The translations under genes were made by a program, and so were the position numbers. From the NCBI GenBank assembly GCA_017483465.1, contig JAFUWN010000046.1, positions 1 through 64,000 on the forward strand: DNA of 64,000 nucleotides, read 5' to 3'. A model generated the notes under the pieces. The model was not told where the DNA came from. It saw nothing but the letters and a program-made list of their open reading frames with translations, and did not search any database. The stretch's first letter is position 1. Each line of letters starts with the position of its first letter. The stretch is from Oscillospiraceae bacterium. Lineage in GTDB: Bacteria > Bacillota > Clostridia > Oscillospirales > Ruminococcaceae. Below, one piece after another: positions 7,142-15,852 of this stretch.

Positions 7142-7609
7142 TTATTCATAATAGCTGACGATTTCTGCATAATACATTTCTTTCTGCTGTTCAAATTTAA
7201 TCATAAACCGGAATCTTTTATCCATACTGTCTTTACTATCAGGCCACGGCTCACATTTGTACTGTGCGAAAGTCTGATTTTTCTCTTCGGAATTTGTCAG
7301 AATTTTTCCGAAATAATGCTGTTCCATAAATTCATGATAATCTTCCGTATAGAATGAAAACAGGTCATGCGTATCCTGTGCCATTGCAACATGCCAATAA
7401 CGTACCGGCTCGGAAGTGTGCAAATCAATATGATATTCCTGTTCGAGTTCAGCAATGCGTTCCGGTGTAAATTTCGTCTCGTTTACGGGTATCAGGATTT
7501 TCCGAAGTCCGCACAGAAAAAGCACCGGAATGACTATCACAATAATAATTGCTATCAGACATCCTTTGTTTTTCTTTTTCTGTTCTGAAATTTCAGAATC
7601 TTCATACAT
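7142..7609 (-). CDS. Uncharacterised single-pass membrane protein (155 aa)
   Basis: A basic segment (QKKKNKG) precedes one membrane helix (about residues 17-35), leaving an acidic outer domain of about 115 residues rich in Tyr, Glu and aromatic residues. The topology rule predicts the C-terminal part outside the cell. GGGAG lies 10 bases before ATG 7609. The first 55 bp overlap the end of the preceding gene in another frame, which suggests coupled translation. No family is recognised. It is the second gene of the operon leading to rnmV. Confidence 0.7.
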   Translation of the reverse strand: MYEDSEISEQKKKNKGCLIAIIIVIVIPVLFLCGLRKILIPVNETKFTPERIAELEQEYHIDLHTSEPVRYWHVAMAQDTHDLFSFYTEDYHEFMEQHYFGKILTNSEEKNQTFAQYKCEPWPDSKDSMDKRFRFMIKFEQQKEMYYAEIVSYYE

Positions 7610-7869
7610 AAGATCTTCTCCCTTGCTGTATTCATCGTTTTCAATAATTCATCCGGTGTATTGCATTCATAGACAGCAAGCGGATGTTCCCAGTCATATT
7701 CTGCAATCACATAAATTTTAAATCTGTCCTGATAATATCCGGCATCAAGCAGAAGATTGTCGGGATATTCCGCCTGAAACATATCTTCTTTCAGAATATT
7801 ATCTGTATATGTCACAATTCCGCCGGAACTGTCAAACCGACTCCAGAAATTTTCTTCCAGATTTTCCAT
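7555..7869 (-). CDS. Uncharacterised soluble protein, first gene of the rnmV operon (104 aa)
   Basis: ATG 7869 follows AAAGGCG and a consensus promoter at 7919-7891. The product begins MENLEENFWSRFDSSGGIVT, has no membrane segment, and ends in a basic tail (KFQNRKRKTKDV). Its last 55 bp overlap the next gene in a different frame. An end this long could be a late addition to an ancestral stop. No domain is recognised. Confidence 0.65.
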   Translation of the reverse strand: MENLEENFWSRFDSSGGIVTYTDNILKEDMFQAEYPDNLLLDAGYYQDRFKIYVIAEYDWEHPLAVYECNTPDELLKTMNTAREKILCMKILKFQNRKRKTKDV

Positions 7870-7890
7870 TTTTCTGATTCGCCTTTCTCA

Positions 7891-7919
7891 ATTATAGCAT
7901 GATTATGATGATCTGTCAA
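7891..7919 (-). promoter_or_regulatory. Promoter of the six-gene rnmV/MBOAT operon
   Basis: Minus-strand TTGACA (7919-7914), 17-bp spacer and TATAAT (7896-7891) lie 22 bp before the first gene. This is a full consensus core. Confidence 0.85.
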
Positions 7920-7926
7920 TCACAAT

Positions 7927-7976
7927 GCCACAGCACTTCTGCATGAAAATCAGAAATGCTATGGCAGATTTTTTTT
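7927..7976 (+). terminator. Long hairpin with T8 on the plus strand
   Basis: A 15-bp stem (7927-7941 with 7951-7965, two G-U type mismatches) is followed by T8 at 7969-7976. The T-tract faces rightward, although both flanking operons run leftward. It may end antisense transcription into the ABC cassette, and may slow leftward readthrough less efficiently. Confidence 0.55.
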
Positions 7977-7979
7977 AAA

Positions 7980-9425
7980 TTATTCTGTTTCAGAAGTCTG
8001 TATTTTTTCGGAATTCATCTCCAGCAGATCAATCATCTTTTCATGATAGGTCAGCACACCGGAAGTTCCGGATAAAGCTCTTCGGCGGACAATTTTTCCG
8101 GTATATTCGCCGTCAAGGAATGCCTGATAATACGTATCATCTACCGGAACAAGCGTAAGTTCCGTTTCGGTGCCGTCTGTGAGCGTGTAATGGAAAATCA
8201 CAGAGGGTTCGGCTGTCTGGTCAATTTCGGCATCAACATCCAGAGAATCATAAGTCAGATTAGAAACAGACAGGAATAACTGATTATAATTTTTCTGAAT
8301 TTCATCTGTATTGCCGGAAATCTCGATTTCATCAGCAGTATCGTCAGATTGGAAATATGCCTTGCTTTCTTCGTGATTCATATTCATTGTGAAATGCAGA
8401 TCGTCAACCGTGACATCCAGAACGGAAACTTCTGCGATTTCCGGAGAATAAATCTTATCTGTCATAATTTCAGAAGCCTGTGTCTGTAAAAACGAAACGC
8501 TGTTGACTGTCATAGAGGCAATCTGTCCGGATTCTTCATAGACCAGATAGGCACTTGTATCAGATTTATCAAAAGCGGCAAAATCAATCGTCATGGTTTC
8601 ACCGGAATCTGTTTTCAGTGCAAACTGATAAGCCGGATTATCCAGATGATAGTCAACTAAATCCTGCGGAGATTCTGCCATTTTGATGAATCTTTCAATT
8701 TGCAGTCTTGTGACGGAAGTCAGCATGGAATTGATATTCGCTGCATTCAGAGGAGAATGTTTCAGCGGTTCTTCCATCTGCCATTTGCCGGAGTCATCTT
8801 TTTCGATTTCAAAAACAGTATTATTTTTATTTGTCAGTCTGATATAGCTGATATTGACATCCATCCATGTAATCATATAAGGGTCTTTCAGATAGTCCAG
8901 ACCGCCTTTGAGTATCTGTCCTTTGGTGAAATCAATTGCATAAACCGTGGAATCATCCGGAAGCATGATATAATAATATTCTTCTGTTGCCGAGGGATTC
9001 CCCATATAAATTGTATATTCTTCAGAACCCTGCCGGCAGGTCAGCTTCTGAGGTGTATCCAGACCATAGCCGGAAAGCTCATCCGTACTGATACTGAGCT
9101 TTTTCAGAGCGGTCAGATCGCTCATATAAGAACAGATCGTATTGATATAATAGGCATTCAGAGAAATGTCATATTGATAATCTGTATCTGTGATCGCCCA
9201 GCCGTCAGCAGTATCTTCAATTGTGAAATTCCCTTCCGGAATGCTGATTTCTACTTTGTCGATACTGTCAGAATTGAAATCAAATAACGAAAGAGATTTC
9301 TGTTCTTCCAGAGCTGCCTGCTCTTCACGGGATTTCAGAGTATCTACCGCAATATACCCGCAGACAGCAATAATCAGCATGACAACAAGTGCAATGACAA
9401 GAGCTTTCATTTTTTTTGTGCTCAT
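7980..9425 (-). CDS. DUF4340 protein of ABC cassette 1 (481 aa)
   Basis: An N-terminal helix (about residues 7-27) anchors an extracytoplasmic protein containing repeated beta-rich DUF4340-like segments, for example TPQKLTCRQGSEEYTIYMG and HSPLNAANINSMLTSVTRLQ. I place the start at ATG 9425, behind AAGGAGG within the end of the previous gene, rather than the upstream in-frame ATG 9452. DUF4340 proteins are encoded with GldG-type subunits of an ABC system whose substrate is unknown outside Bacteroidetes gliding motility. It is the last gene of cassette 1. A paralogue of 534 aa lies at 45017-46621. Confidence 0.82.
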   Translation of the reverse strand: MSTKKMKALVIALVVMLIIAVCGYIAVDTLKSREEQAALEEQKSLSLFDFNSDSIDKVEISIPEGNFTIEDTADGWAITDTDYQYDISLNAYYINTICSYMSDLTALKKLSISTDELSGYGLDTPQKLTCRQGSEEYTIYMGNPSATEEYYYIMLPDDSTVYAIDFTKGQILKGGLDYLKDPYMITWMDVNISYIRLTNKNNTVFEIEKDDSGKWQMEEPLKHSPLNAANINSMLTSVTRLQIERFIKMAESPQDLVDYHLDNPAYQFALKTDSGETMTIDFAAFDKSDTSAYLVYEESGQIASMTVNSVSFLQTQASEIMTDKIYSPEIAEVSVLDVTVDDLHFTMNMNHEESKAYFQSDDTADEIEISGNTDEIQKNYNQLFLSVSNLTYDSLDVDAEIDQTAEPSVIFHYTLTDGTETELTLVPVDDTYYQAFLDGEYTGKIVRRRALSGTSGVLTYHEKMIDLLEMNSEKIQTSETE

Positions 9426-9427
9426 AA

Positions 9428-10960
9428 TCAGGAGTACCTCCTTTTGAGCCATACGCCTGCCCCGGCAAGCCCGACTATAACCGGAACAGCAATGAAGATA
9501 ATCATAGTTGTATTAGCAGCCGTTTCAGAATTCAGATTCATGGAATCATAATCACGTTCTTTATCGGCAATGCCCATATCCAGCACCAATTCACTGTCAT
9601 GCATCCAGCTCATGGCAGAAAGCATTAAATAGACCGGAATAATCATATAATCCTGTGAAACATTGACATCATCAATAAATTCCGCATTGCCCATCACCAG
9701 AATCTTTGCATTATTGCGGGAAGTACTGGTGGAGTACATTGCTAAATCCAGCGGATAGCCTGTAATTTCTTCGGCATCGGGGTCAGTGCCGCCGTAGATT
9801 TCTCCGACAGCAGTCGAAACAGAATCGCCGTATTCATCTGTTGCGGAAACAGTCTGCAATAACGAACCGACTTCAAGAGAATAATCATCCGCTCCGAAAT
9901 ACTGATAGAAGCTTCTGGAATCGCTCATGAATGCATAATAGCCGTTATCGGTCATATCGGCAAGTTCGCTTGTCAGATCGACATTATAATTTTCCGTATC
10001 GGAACGCACTATGCTGACCTGATAGGTATACGGGTCGCCGCTGACATAACGGCTGGAATCCGTTTCTTTTACAATATCATAATCCATATGAATGCCGAAC
10101 GAATCCATGATAGATTCTATATTTTTATAAGCAATCTTATCTTTATTCGGAGACATCAGAAAGCAGACGTTGCCGCCGTTGTTAAGATATTCGTTAATCA
10201 TGCGGGTTTCGTCATTGGTTAAATCCGATTTCGGAGCGGCAAGAATCAGCATGGCCGTATCTTCCGGAACGGCTGTTTCTGTTGCTAAATTCAGTTCCTG
10301 TGCATTGTAGTTCTGATTTTTCATATTGGAATTAAATGTCGTATAATCTCCGGATAATGTCTTTTCTCCGTGACCTGTCAGGAAATAAACAGAAGCTTCT
10401 TTTCCGGAAGCGACTGCACTGATCGCACCGGTGATGTAATTTTCTCCGGTGAAATAAGCAGCTTCGACAGTACGGTTATTATTATCATCATAAGATACAT
10501 CATACTGATACATGCTTGTCCCTGAGATATGCTTGCTTCTGTCCTCACAGCACATAACCATATCACCTACGGAAAGCGAATAGCCTTTCTCTTTGAGTTC
10601 GTTTACAAGCTCCGGCTTCTGATCAGGATCGAAATCAATAAAATTAATATTATCATAATCTGCATATTGCCTTAATGTATAATATAAAGCCATGCTGTTG
10701 TCATCTGTGGAGAGATAATCCATATCCATCAGGAAATAAAAATCAACTTGCTTATCAAGATTTTCAAGATAATTTTTAGTCGTATCTGATAATTCATAAA
10801 GCTTTGCCGGAGTCATATCCCAGACAATATTTAATCTGCTTGCCAGCAGATTCACAGGAATCGCCACTGCTAAGGCAAGAGCCGAAAGTACTGCTGCATA
10901 AGCTGTGAATTTCCTGTTTTTCAGATTCTTGAACGGCTTCTGATTTGTAGTGTTATCCAT
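9428..10960 (-). CDS. GldG-like ABC auxiliary protein of cassette 1 (510 aa)
   Basis: One N-terminal membrane helix (about 19-40), a large outer domain of the ABC-auxiliary (GldG) type with the stretch VYFLTGHGEKTLSGDY, and a C-terminal helix (about 483-503) followed by KRRYS. This layout matches GldG, which pairs with GldF and GldA. The GHGE motif and the following NEYLNNGGNVCFLMSP stretch are typical of the family, where the domain resembles a ThuA/glutaminase-type fold without a known reaction. It sits 15 bp after the permease gene and 2 bp before the DUF4340 gene, so the proteins are likely one complex. Confidence 0.83.
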   Translation of the reverse strand: MDNTTNQKPFKNLKNRKFTAYAAVLSALALAVAIPVNLLASRLNIVWDMTPAKLYELSDTTKNYLENLDKQVDFYFLMDMDYLSTDDNSMALYYTLRQYADYDNINFIDFDPDQKPELVNELKEKGYSLSVGDMVMCCEDRSKHISGTSMYQYDVSYDDNNNRTVEAAYFTGENYITGAISAVASGKEASVYFLTGHGEKTLSGDYTTFNSNMKNQNYNAQELNLATETAVPEDTAMLILAAPKSDLTNDETRMINEYLNNGGNVCFLMSPNKDKIAYKNIESIMDSFGIHMDYDIVKETDSSRYVSGDPYTYQVSIVRSDTENYNVDLTSELADMTDNGYYAFMSDSRSFYQYFGADDYSLEVGSLLQTVSATDEYGDSVSTAVGEIYGGTDPDAEEITGYPLDLAMYSTSTSRNNAKILVMGNAEFIDDVNVSQDYMIIPVYLMLSAMSWMHDSELVLDMGIADKERDYDSMNLNSETAANTTMIIFIAVPVIVGLAGAGVWLKRRYS

Positions 10961-10975
10961 GATACATTTCCTCCC

Positions 10976-11707
10976 TTAGCTGTGACTCCAGCGGCGTTTT
11001 TCAATTGCAATGATATTCCAGCAGATTACGACAGCAGTCGCACTCAGGAAGAAAATAAGATCTTCCAGACGGAACATACCCTGCGAAAAGAATACAAATC
11101 GTCTCTGCATGGAAATCCAGCTGATGGCCGAATTTAAATTAGGATAGGCATTCACAAGAGCCGTACCGCCGATCTGATCGACAAGAAGTGTGCCTTCCAT
11201 GATGATTTCACCTAAGATCGCCGCTATAATTGCATTTCCCGTCAGCGAAGAAAGCAGCATTCCGACTGCAATACAAACCATTCCCCACAGGAAAAAGCCT
11301 AAATATGCACAGATCAGCGGTGACCACATCACCTGACCACTAAAAGAAGTATAAATCGGGAAAAATAAAGTTGCTATCATCATGACAGCAAAGACTGTCA
11401 GAATCGAGAGGAATTTTGCAAGTACAATCCTGCCGACACTCAGAGGACTCGTCAGAAGCAGGACTTCCGTACCGCCTTTGCGTTCGTCAGCAAAAGAACG
11501 CATGGTCAGAATCGGAATAATAAAAATGAAGAAAAAGAAATTGTCATAGAAAATATTCGGAAATGAAAATTTCAGTGTATTCGAGTCAATCGAAGCAATC
11601 GAAGTGATAAACGCAAAGCTGAAAATCAGCATAAACAATGCAGTCAGAACATAGGCAAACGGCGAGAAGAAGAAAGACTGCAATTCTTTTTTATATAATG
11701 AAAACAT
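10976..11707 (-). CDS. ABC-2 type permease of cassette 1, GldF-like (243 aa)
   Basis: Six hydrophobic segments fill the protein, with the ABC-2 signature region MRSFADERKGGTEVLLLTSP (about 69-88) after the second helix, as in GldF/NatB/CcmB-type permeases. The N-terminal MFSLYKKELQSFFFSPFAYV is the typical amphipathic entry helix. It is 3 bp after the ATPase gene and would form the membrane channel of an exporter or a mechanochemical complex. Substrate is unknown. Confidence 0.86.
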   Translation of the reverse strand: MFSLYKKELQSFFFSPFAYVLTALFMLIFSFAFITSIASIDSNTLKFSFPNIFYDNFFFFIFIIPILTMRSFADERKGGTEVLLLTSPLSVGRIVLAKFLSILTVFAVMMIATLFFPIYTSFSGQVMWSPLICAYLGFFLWGMVCIAVGMLLSSLTGNAIIAAILGEIIMEGTLLVDQIGGTALVNAYPNLNSAISWISMQRRFVFFSQGMFRLEDLIFFLSATAVVICWNIIAIEKRRWSHS

Positions 11708-11710
11708 GGG

Positions 11711-12709
11711 TCAGACCTCCTCGTCATAGGGATTGGAATTTTTTGTCTCGTCAATGAGTTCTTCCAGACTGGATTTTTTCTTTTCCTGAATGATTTTCAT
11801 GAATACCTGTTCCAGATTCAGTTTTGCAAGATTCATCTCGACAATACTGCATTGATTATTCAGTAATACAGACATGATTTCATTCCGGACGGATTCTTCT
11901 TTCAGTTCGATCTGATAAAGATTCCGGTTTTCGGAAATTTCTTTGACTTCCGAAACAGCATTCACACCCCGGATGTCTTTCAGCAGACGGATGATTTTAT
12001 CTTTATCGCCGTCAGCGGTCAGATTCAGAACCGTATCTGCTGTCATATTTTTCTCAAGATTCTCGATCGTATCAATGGCCATGATCTCGCCTTTATTAAT
12101 AATCACAACCCGTTCACATACAGCACTGACTTCTGCTAAGATATGCGAACTGAAAATCACAGAATGATCTTTGCCCAGTTCGAGAATCAGATTTCTGACC
12201 TCCATGACCTGAGAAGGGTCAAGGCCGACAGTGGGTTCATCCAGAATTAAAATCTTCGGATTCCCCAGCAGAGCCTGTGCAAAGCCGACACGCTGTTTAT
12301 ATCCCTTGGAAAGATTCCGGATTAATCTCCGGCACATATCCGTAATGTGCAGTTTTTCCATGGAATCTTCGACCTGTTTTTTGCGTTCGGCACGGGGTAC
12401 CCCCTTCAGACCGGCAACAAAATTCAGATATTCTTCCACACGCATATCCGGATAGACCGGCGGAATTTCCGGCAGATAGCCAATGCATTTTTTGGCTTCC
12501 GAAGCCTGTTCGGTAATATCAAAGCCGTTGACTGTCACCGTTCCCCCCGTGGACGGCAGATAGCCGGCAATGATATTCATTGTCGTGGATTTTCCGGCAC
12601 CGTTAGGCCCCAGAAAACCCAGAATTTCGTTATCCCGGATTTCAAAGTCAATGCCTTTGACTGCGGGATTTCTGCCGTAGTATTTCGACAGATTCTTGAT
12701 CTCGACCAT
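11711..12709 (-). CDS. ABC transporter ATP-binding protein of cassette 1, GldA-like (332 aa)
   Basis: The nucleotide-binding domain has Walker A GPNGAGKST (about 35-43), the signature LSKGYKQR, Walker B ILILDEPTVGLDP and the switch His in FSSHIL. The C-terminal 100 residues match the regulatory extension of ABC-2 ATPases. It heads cassette 1 (ATPase, permease, GldG-like, DUF4340), divergent from the GH48 gene. Its closest relative in the window is the ATPase at 48960-49931, which shares the same motifs and gene order. Confidence 0.92.
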   Translation of the reverse strand: MVEIKNLSKYYGRNPAVKGIDFEIRDNEILGFLGPNGAGKSTTMNIIAGYLPSTGGTVTVNGFDITEQASEAKKCIGYLPEIPPVYPDMRVEEYLNFVAGLKGVPRAERKKQVEDSMEKLHITDMCRRLIRNLSKGYKQRVGFAQALLGNPKILILDEPTVGLDPSQVMEVRNLILELGKDHSVIFSSHILAEVSAVCERVVIINKGEIMAIDTIENLEKNMTADTVLNLTADGDKDKIIRLLKDIRGVNAVSEVKEISENRNLYQIELKEESVRNEIMSVLLNNQCSIVEMNLAKLNLEQVFMKIIQEKKKSSLEELIDETKNSNPYDEEV

Positions 12710-12938
12710 AAATAAAATTTTCCTTTCTCTTTATGAAATTTTATAAAATTTTGATACGGACATACATATTTTTATTATCGCATAAAAACATTAATAAAAT
12801 ATGAATAAAATATTTGCAAATTATGAATTTCAAAATTTACACGTTTACTGTTCTATTATAAGATAGTTCTGTGTGTGATGCGTGAAAAATTCTTGCATAA
12901 TATTTGAAAATTTGTTGTTAAAATATACAAACTATGTG

Positions 12939-12953
12939 TTCATCTCATGTGAA
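12939..12953. promoter_or_regulatory. Candidate LysR-type dyad upstream of GH48
   Basis: TTCA and TGAA flank 7 bp, giving the T-N11-A pattern that LysR proteins bind. It is 47 bp upstream of the GH48 -35 box, a usual activator position, and the LysR gene is immediately downstream of GH48. The match is short, so it is only a candidate. Confidence 0.3.
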
Positions 12954-12999
12954 TAGTGCCGAAATCATGAAAAAATTGTTTCGGATTTTCGTGAAAGCC

Positions 13000-13028
13000 T
13001 TGACAAAATTGCGGGAATTGACTATAAT
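13000..13028 (+). promoter_or_regulatory. Consensus promoter of the GH48 gene
   Basis: TTGACA (13000-13005), 17 bp, TATAAT (13023-13028). With a start near 13035 the leader is about 110 nt, long for this window. Confidence 0.88.
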
Positions 13029-13044
13029 AAAACTATGAAAGTCT

Positions 13045-13069
13045 GTTCCCGTCTGCACTGAACGGGAAC
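13045..13069 (+). promoter_or_regulatory. Stem-loop in the GH48 leader
   Basis: GTTCCCGT (13045-13052) pairs exactly with ACGGGAAC (13062-13069) around a 9-base loop, about 10 nt from the predicted transcript start. There is no T-tract. A 5' stem of this kind commonly protects abundant mRNA from decay; a regulatory role is the alternative. Confidence 0.5.
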
Positions 13070-13143
13070 TGACTGTCAGAATTGGTGCGATATTTTTTAA
13101 AATCTTAACAAAATCCAAATTAAAACGAGAGGGGAAATTTAGA

Positions 13144-15795
13144 ATGCTTTTTAAAAAGAGCAAAGCAGTAATTGCGGCTGTTCTGTCCGCAGCTACACTG
13201 ACAAGCACTATGGCTGCAACAGTAGCCAATGCTGCTACAAACATTGGCGGTACACCCGGCCAGAGATCCAAGCCGAACGCTTTCGGTGATTCTACTTATG
13301 CAGAACGTTTTCTGTCCCTGTACGACGACGTCGTAACAAACGGCCAGCAGAACGGCTATCTGAGTTCCAATGACGGCGGTGCCGGTTCTTTCGGAATTCC
13401 GTACCATGCTGTAGAAGAAGTTATCATCGAAGCTCCTGACTATGGTCATGAAACAACTTCCGAAGCTATGTCCTATCTGGTATGGGCTGCTGCAATGAGA
13501 GACAACATTGCCAAGAACCATGCTGACCAGGTAAAGACCGGTAATGTACAGTACACAAACGATCTTGCCAAGGCTTGGAAAACTATGGAAGTTATGATTC
13601 CTGATGTTCAGGATAATTTCTGGACTGCCGGCAACGTAAGTGCCCAGTACTGCGGCGAATATGATCTGCCGAACCAGTGCCCGGATGAATGGGCTTCCGA
13701 ACCGGACAAGACAGCTTCCAACCCGATTTACAACTATTTCACAAGCGTATACAAGGGCAAGAGCAACGGCGGTCTGTACCTGATGCACTGGCTGGCTGAC
13801 GTTGATAACTGGTACGGTTACGGCACAGGCACAAACTTTACTTTCATCAATACATTCCAGCGTGGTGAACAGGAATCCTGCTGGGAAACTGTTCCGCATC
13901 CCTGCGTTGAAGAACTGAAATACGGTAATTCTCAGAGAGGTCTGAAGGGTATCTTCAACAGAGATGCTCAGGTAACTCCTCAGTATGCTTATACCAACGC
14001 TCCTGACGCTGAAGACCGTGCAATCCAGGGTGTATTTGATGCAAATCAGTGGGGCGTAGAAGATACAAACGTATCTGCTAAGGCTGCTGAAATGGGCGAC
14101 GAACTCCGTAACAACATGTATGATAAATATTATCAGACAATCGGTGAGAACACAAGCTGGAACAACGGCAATGCCGGTGCAGACTCTGCTCACTATCTGA
14201 TGAACTGGTACACATCCTGGGGCGGTGCTTTACAGTCTTCCGGCCAGAACTGGTGCTGGCAGATCGGCTGCTCTCACTGCCATGAATTCTATCAGAACCC
14301 GCTGGCTGCATTCGCTCTGATTCAGGATTCCAGCCTGAAGAGCGGCATGAAGGCTCAGGGTGCTGTAGAAGATTATACCAAGTCTCTCGAAAGACAGATG
14401 GAATTCTATCTGTGGCTGCAGTCCGCAAACGGCCCGATCGCCGGCGGTGCTACCAACTCCTGGAAGGGTCGTTATGAAGCATATCCTTCCGGCAAGTCCA
14501 CATTCTACGGCATGGCTTACTGGGATCACCCGGTATACGGCGACCCGGTTTCCAACAACTGGATTGGTAACCAGGTATGGGCTGTACAGCGTCTGTCCGA
14601 ACTGTATTACTGGGTAAAGACCAACGGTGATACAACCGGCGTTAAACCCGGCGGCATGACTCTGGAAGCTGCTCTGGAACAGATTCTGGACAAGTGGTGT
14701 GCTTGGTTCATCAACAATTCTGTTCTGACTGACGACGGCGATTATTATATCCCGACAGGTCTGACATGGTCTGGTCAGCCGGATACATGGGACGGTGCTC
14801 CGACAGGCAATACCGGCCTGACATGCGAAGTAAACGGCTACGGCAACGGCGACTTCGGCTGCGTATCTTCTCTTGCCAATACTCTGATCTATTATGCAAA
14901 GGCTAAGGGTGTTACTGCTGCTGACGTACAGGGCAAGACATATGATGTCGGCGGTGCATATCCGTCCAGCTCTGTGACAATCACTGGCAATGCCCAGATC
15001 ACAAAGGGTTCCAAGTCTTATTCTGCCGGCGATGCAGATACTGCCAAGGCTGGTCTGTATCTTGCTCAGCAGCTGCTTGACCGTGAATGGAAAATCGGCC
15101 GTGATGACATTGGTCTGACAAGACTGGATCACAACGGTTCTCTCGCACGTTTCTTCTCTCAGGAAGTATGGGTATCCCCGAGCTACACCGGCACAATGCC
15201 GAACGGCGACACAATTGCAAACGGTGCAACCTTCCTGAGCCTGCGTACTATGTATGAAGGCAACTGTGCAGGTGCAAAGACTTCTTCCGAAGCACTCGCA
15301 ATTGTAGAAGAACTCAGAGAAGCTTACAAGAAGGACGTTGCTAACGGTGCTGACTGGTCCGGTGCTACCAGTGAACTGTCTGCATCCAGTGCTGAAGGTG
15401 CTGCTGCTCTCGCTAAGTTCGAGAACGTTGGTGCTGTTGATCTGTATTATCACAGATTCTGGCATGCTGGTGACATCATGATGGCTCTCGGTGACATGGC
15501 TACTCTGTATCCGGAACTCACACCTACTACTGGTGAAGAAACTCCTACAGAATCTGAAACAGAATCCGAAACAACCGGCGATATCCTCTGGGGTGACGCT
15601 GACTGCAACGGTATTGTAAATATTCTGGACGTTATCACTCTGAACAAGAGCGTTATGGGTAAAGAATCCCTGACTACACAGGGCAAGCTCAATGCTGACG
15701 TTGACCAGAGCGGTACACCGGATTCTACTGACTCCCTGAATATTCTGAAGCTGATCGTTGGTCTGTATACACAGGCTAACTTCCCGATCAAGTAA
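13144..15795 (+). CDS. Cellulosomal GH48 exo-cellulase with C-terminal dockerin (883 aa)
   Basis: Family 48 enzymes are processive cellobiohydrolases and usually the most abundant cellulosome subunit. A signal peptide (1-30, cut after VANA) precedes the catalytic domain (about 33-790), which carries the family hallmark APDYGHETTSEA (97-108). By spacing, Glu107 corresponds to the catalytic acid (Glu55) of Cel48F. A Thr/Glu-rich linker leads to a dockerin (about 812-883) with two calcium loops, GDADCNGIVNILD and ADVDQSGTPDSTD. Codon use is strongly biased to AAC, GGC and GCT, unlike neighbours, as in highly expressed genes. A consensus promoter, structured leader and strong terminator make it a single-gene unit. 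This is normally a one-copy marker of truly cellulolytic Firmicutes. Confidence 0.97.
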   Translation: MLFKKSKAVIAAVLSAATLTSTMAATVANAATNIGGTPGQRSKPNAFGDSTYAERFLSLYDDVVTNGQQNGYLSSNDGGAGSFGIPYHAVEEVIIEAPDYGHETTSEAMSYLVWAAAMRDNIAKNHADQVKTGNVQYTNDLAKAWKTMEVMIPDVQDNFWTAGNVSAQYCGEYDLPNQCPDEWASEPDKTASNPIYNYFTSVYKGKSNGGLYLMHWLADVDNWYGYGTGTNFTFINTFQRGEQESCWETVPHPCVEELKYGNSQRGLKGIFNRDAQVTPQYAYTNAPDAEDRAIQGVFDANQWGVEDTNVSAKAAEMGDELRNNMYDKYYQTIGENTSWNNGNAGADSAHYLMNWYTSWGGALQSSGQNWCWQIGCSHCHEFYQNPLAAFALIQDSSLKSGMKAQGAVEDYTKSLERQMEFYLWLQSANGPIAGGATNSWKGRYEAYPSGKSTFYGMAYWDHPVYGDPVSNNWIGNQVWAVQRLSELYYWVKTNGDTTGVKPGGMTLEAALEQILDKWCAWFINNSVLTDDGDYYIPTGLTWSGQPDTWDGAPTGNTGLTCEVNGYGNGDFGCVSSLANTLIYYAKAKGVTAADVQGKTYDVGGAYPSSSVTITGNAQITKGSKSYSAGDADTAKAGLYLAQQLLDREWKIGRDDIGLTRLDHNGSLARFFSQEVWVSPSYTGTMPNGDTIANGATFLSLRTMYEGNCAGAKTSSEALAIVEELREAYKKDVANGADWSGATSELSASSAEGAAALAKFENVGAVDLYYHRFWHAGDIMMALGDMATLYPELTPTTGEETPTESETESETTGDILWGDADCNGIVNILDVITLNKSVMGKESLTTQGKLNADVDQSGTPDSTDSLNILKLIVGLYTQANFPIK

Positions 15796-15820
15796 TCAGG
15801 AGAAGCAATCAAAAAAATCA

Positions 15821-15852
15821 AGCAGGACGGCGAAAAGCTGTCCTGCTTTTTT
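15821..15852. terminator. Bidirectional terminator between GH48 and LysR genes
   Basis: An 11-bp stem (15821-15831 with 15837-15847) with a GAAAA loop is preceded by A7 and followed by T6, so it serves both convergent genes. Confidence 0.88.

Larger units (their letters stand above)
12710..13143. other. Divergent control region between ABC cassette 1 and GH48
   Basis: These 434 bp are A/T-rich. They hold a leftward -10 (TATAAT, 12860-12855) with a poor -35 for the ABC cassette, a LysR-type dyad at 12939-12953, a perfect rightward promoter at 13000-13028, and a stem-loop at 13045-13069 in the GH48 leader. No small gene is evident. Confidence 0.6.

Noticed and set aside
14230-15465. A 411-aa frame antisense to GH48
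   Set aside because: It is a shadow of the strongly biased GH48 codons, with no RBS and no recognisable domain; GH48 is certain.
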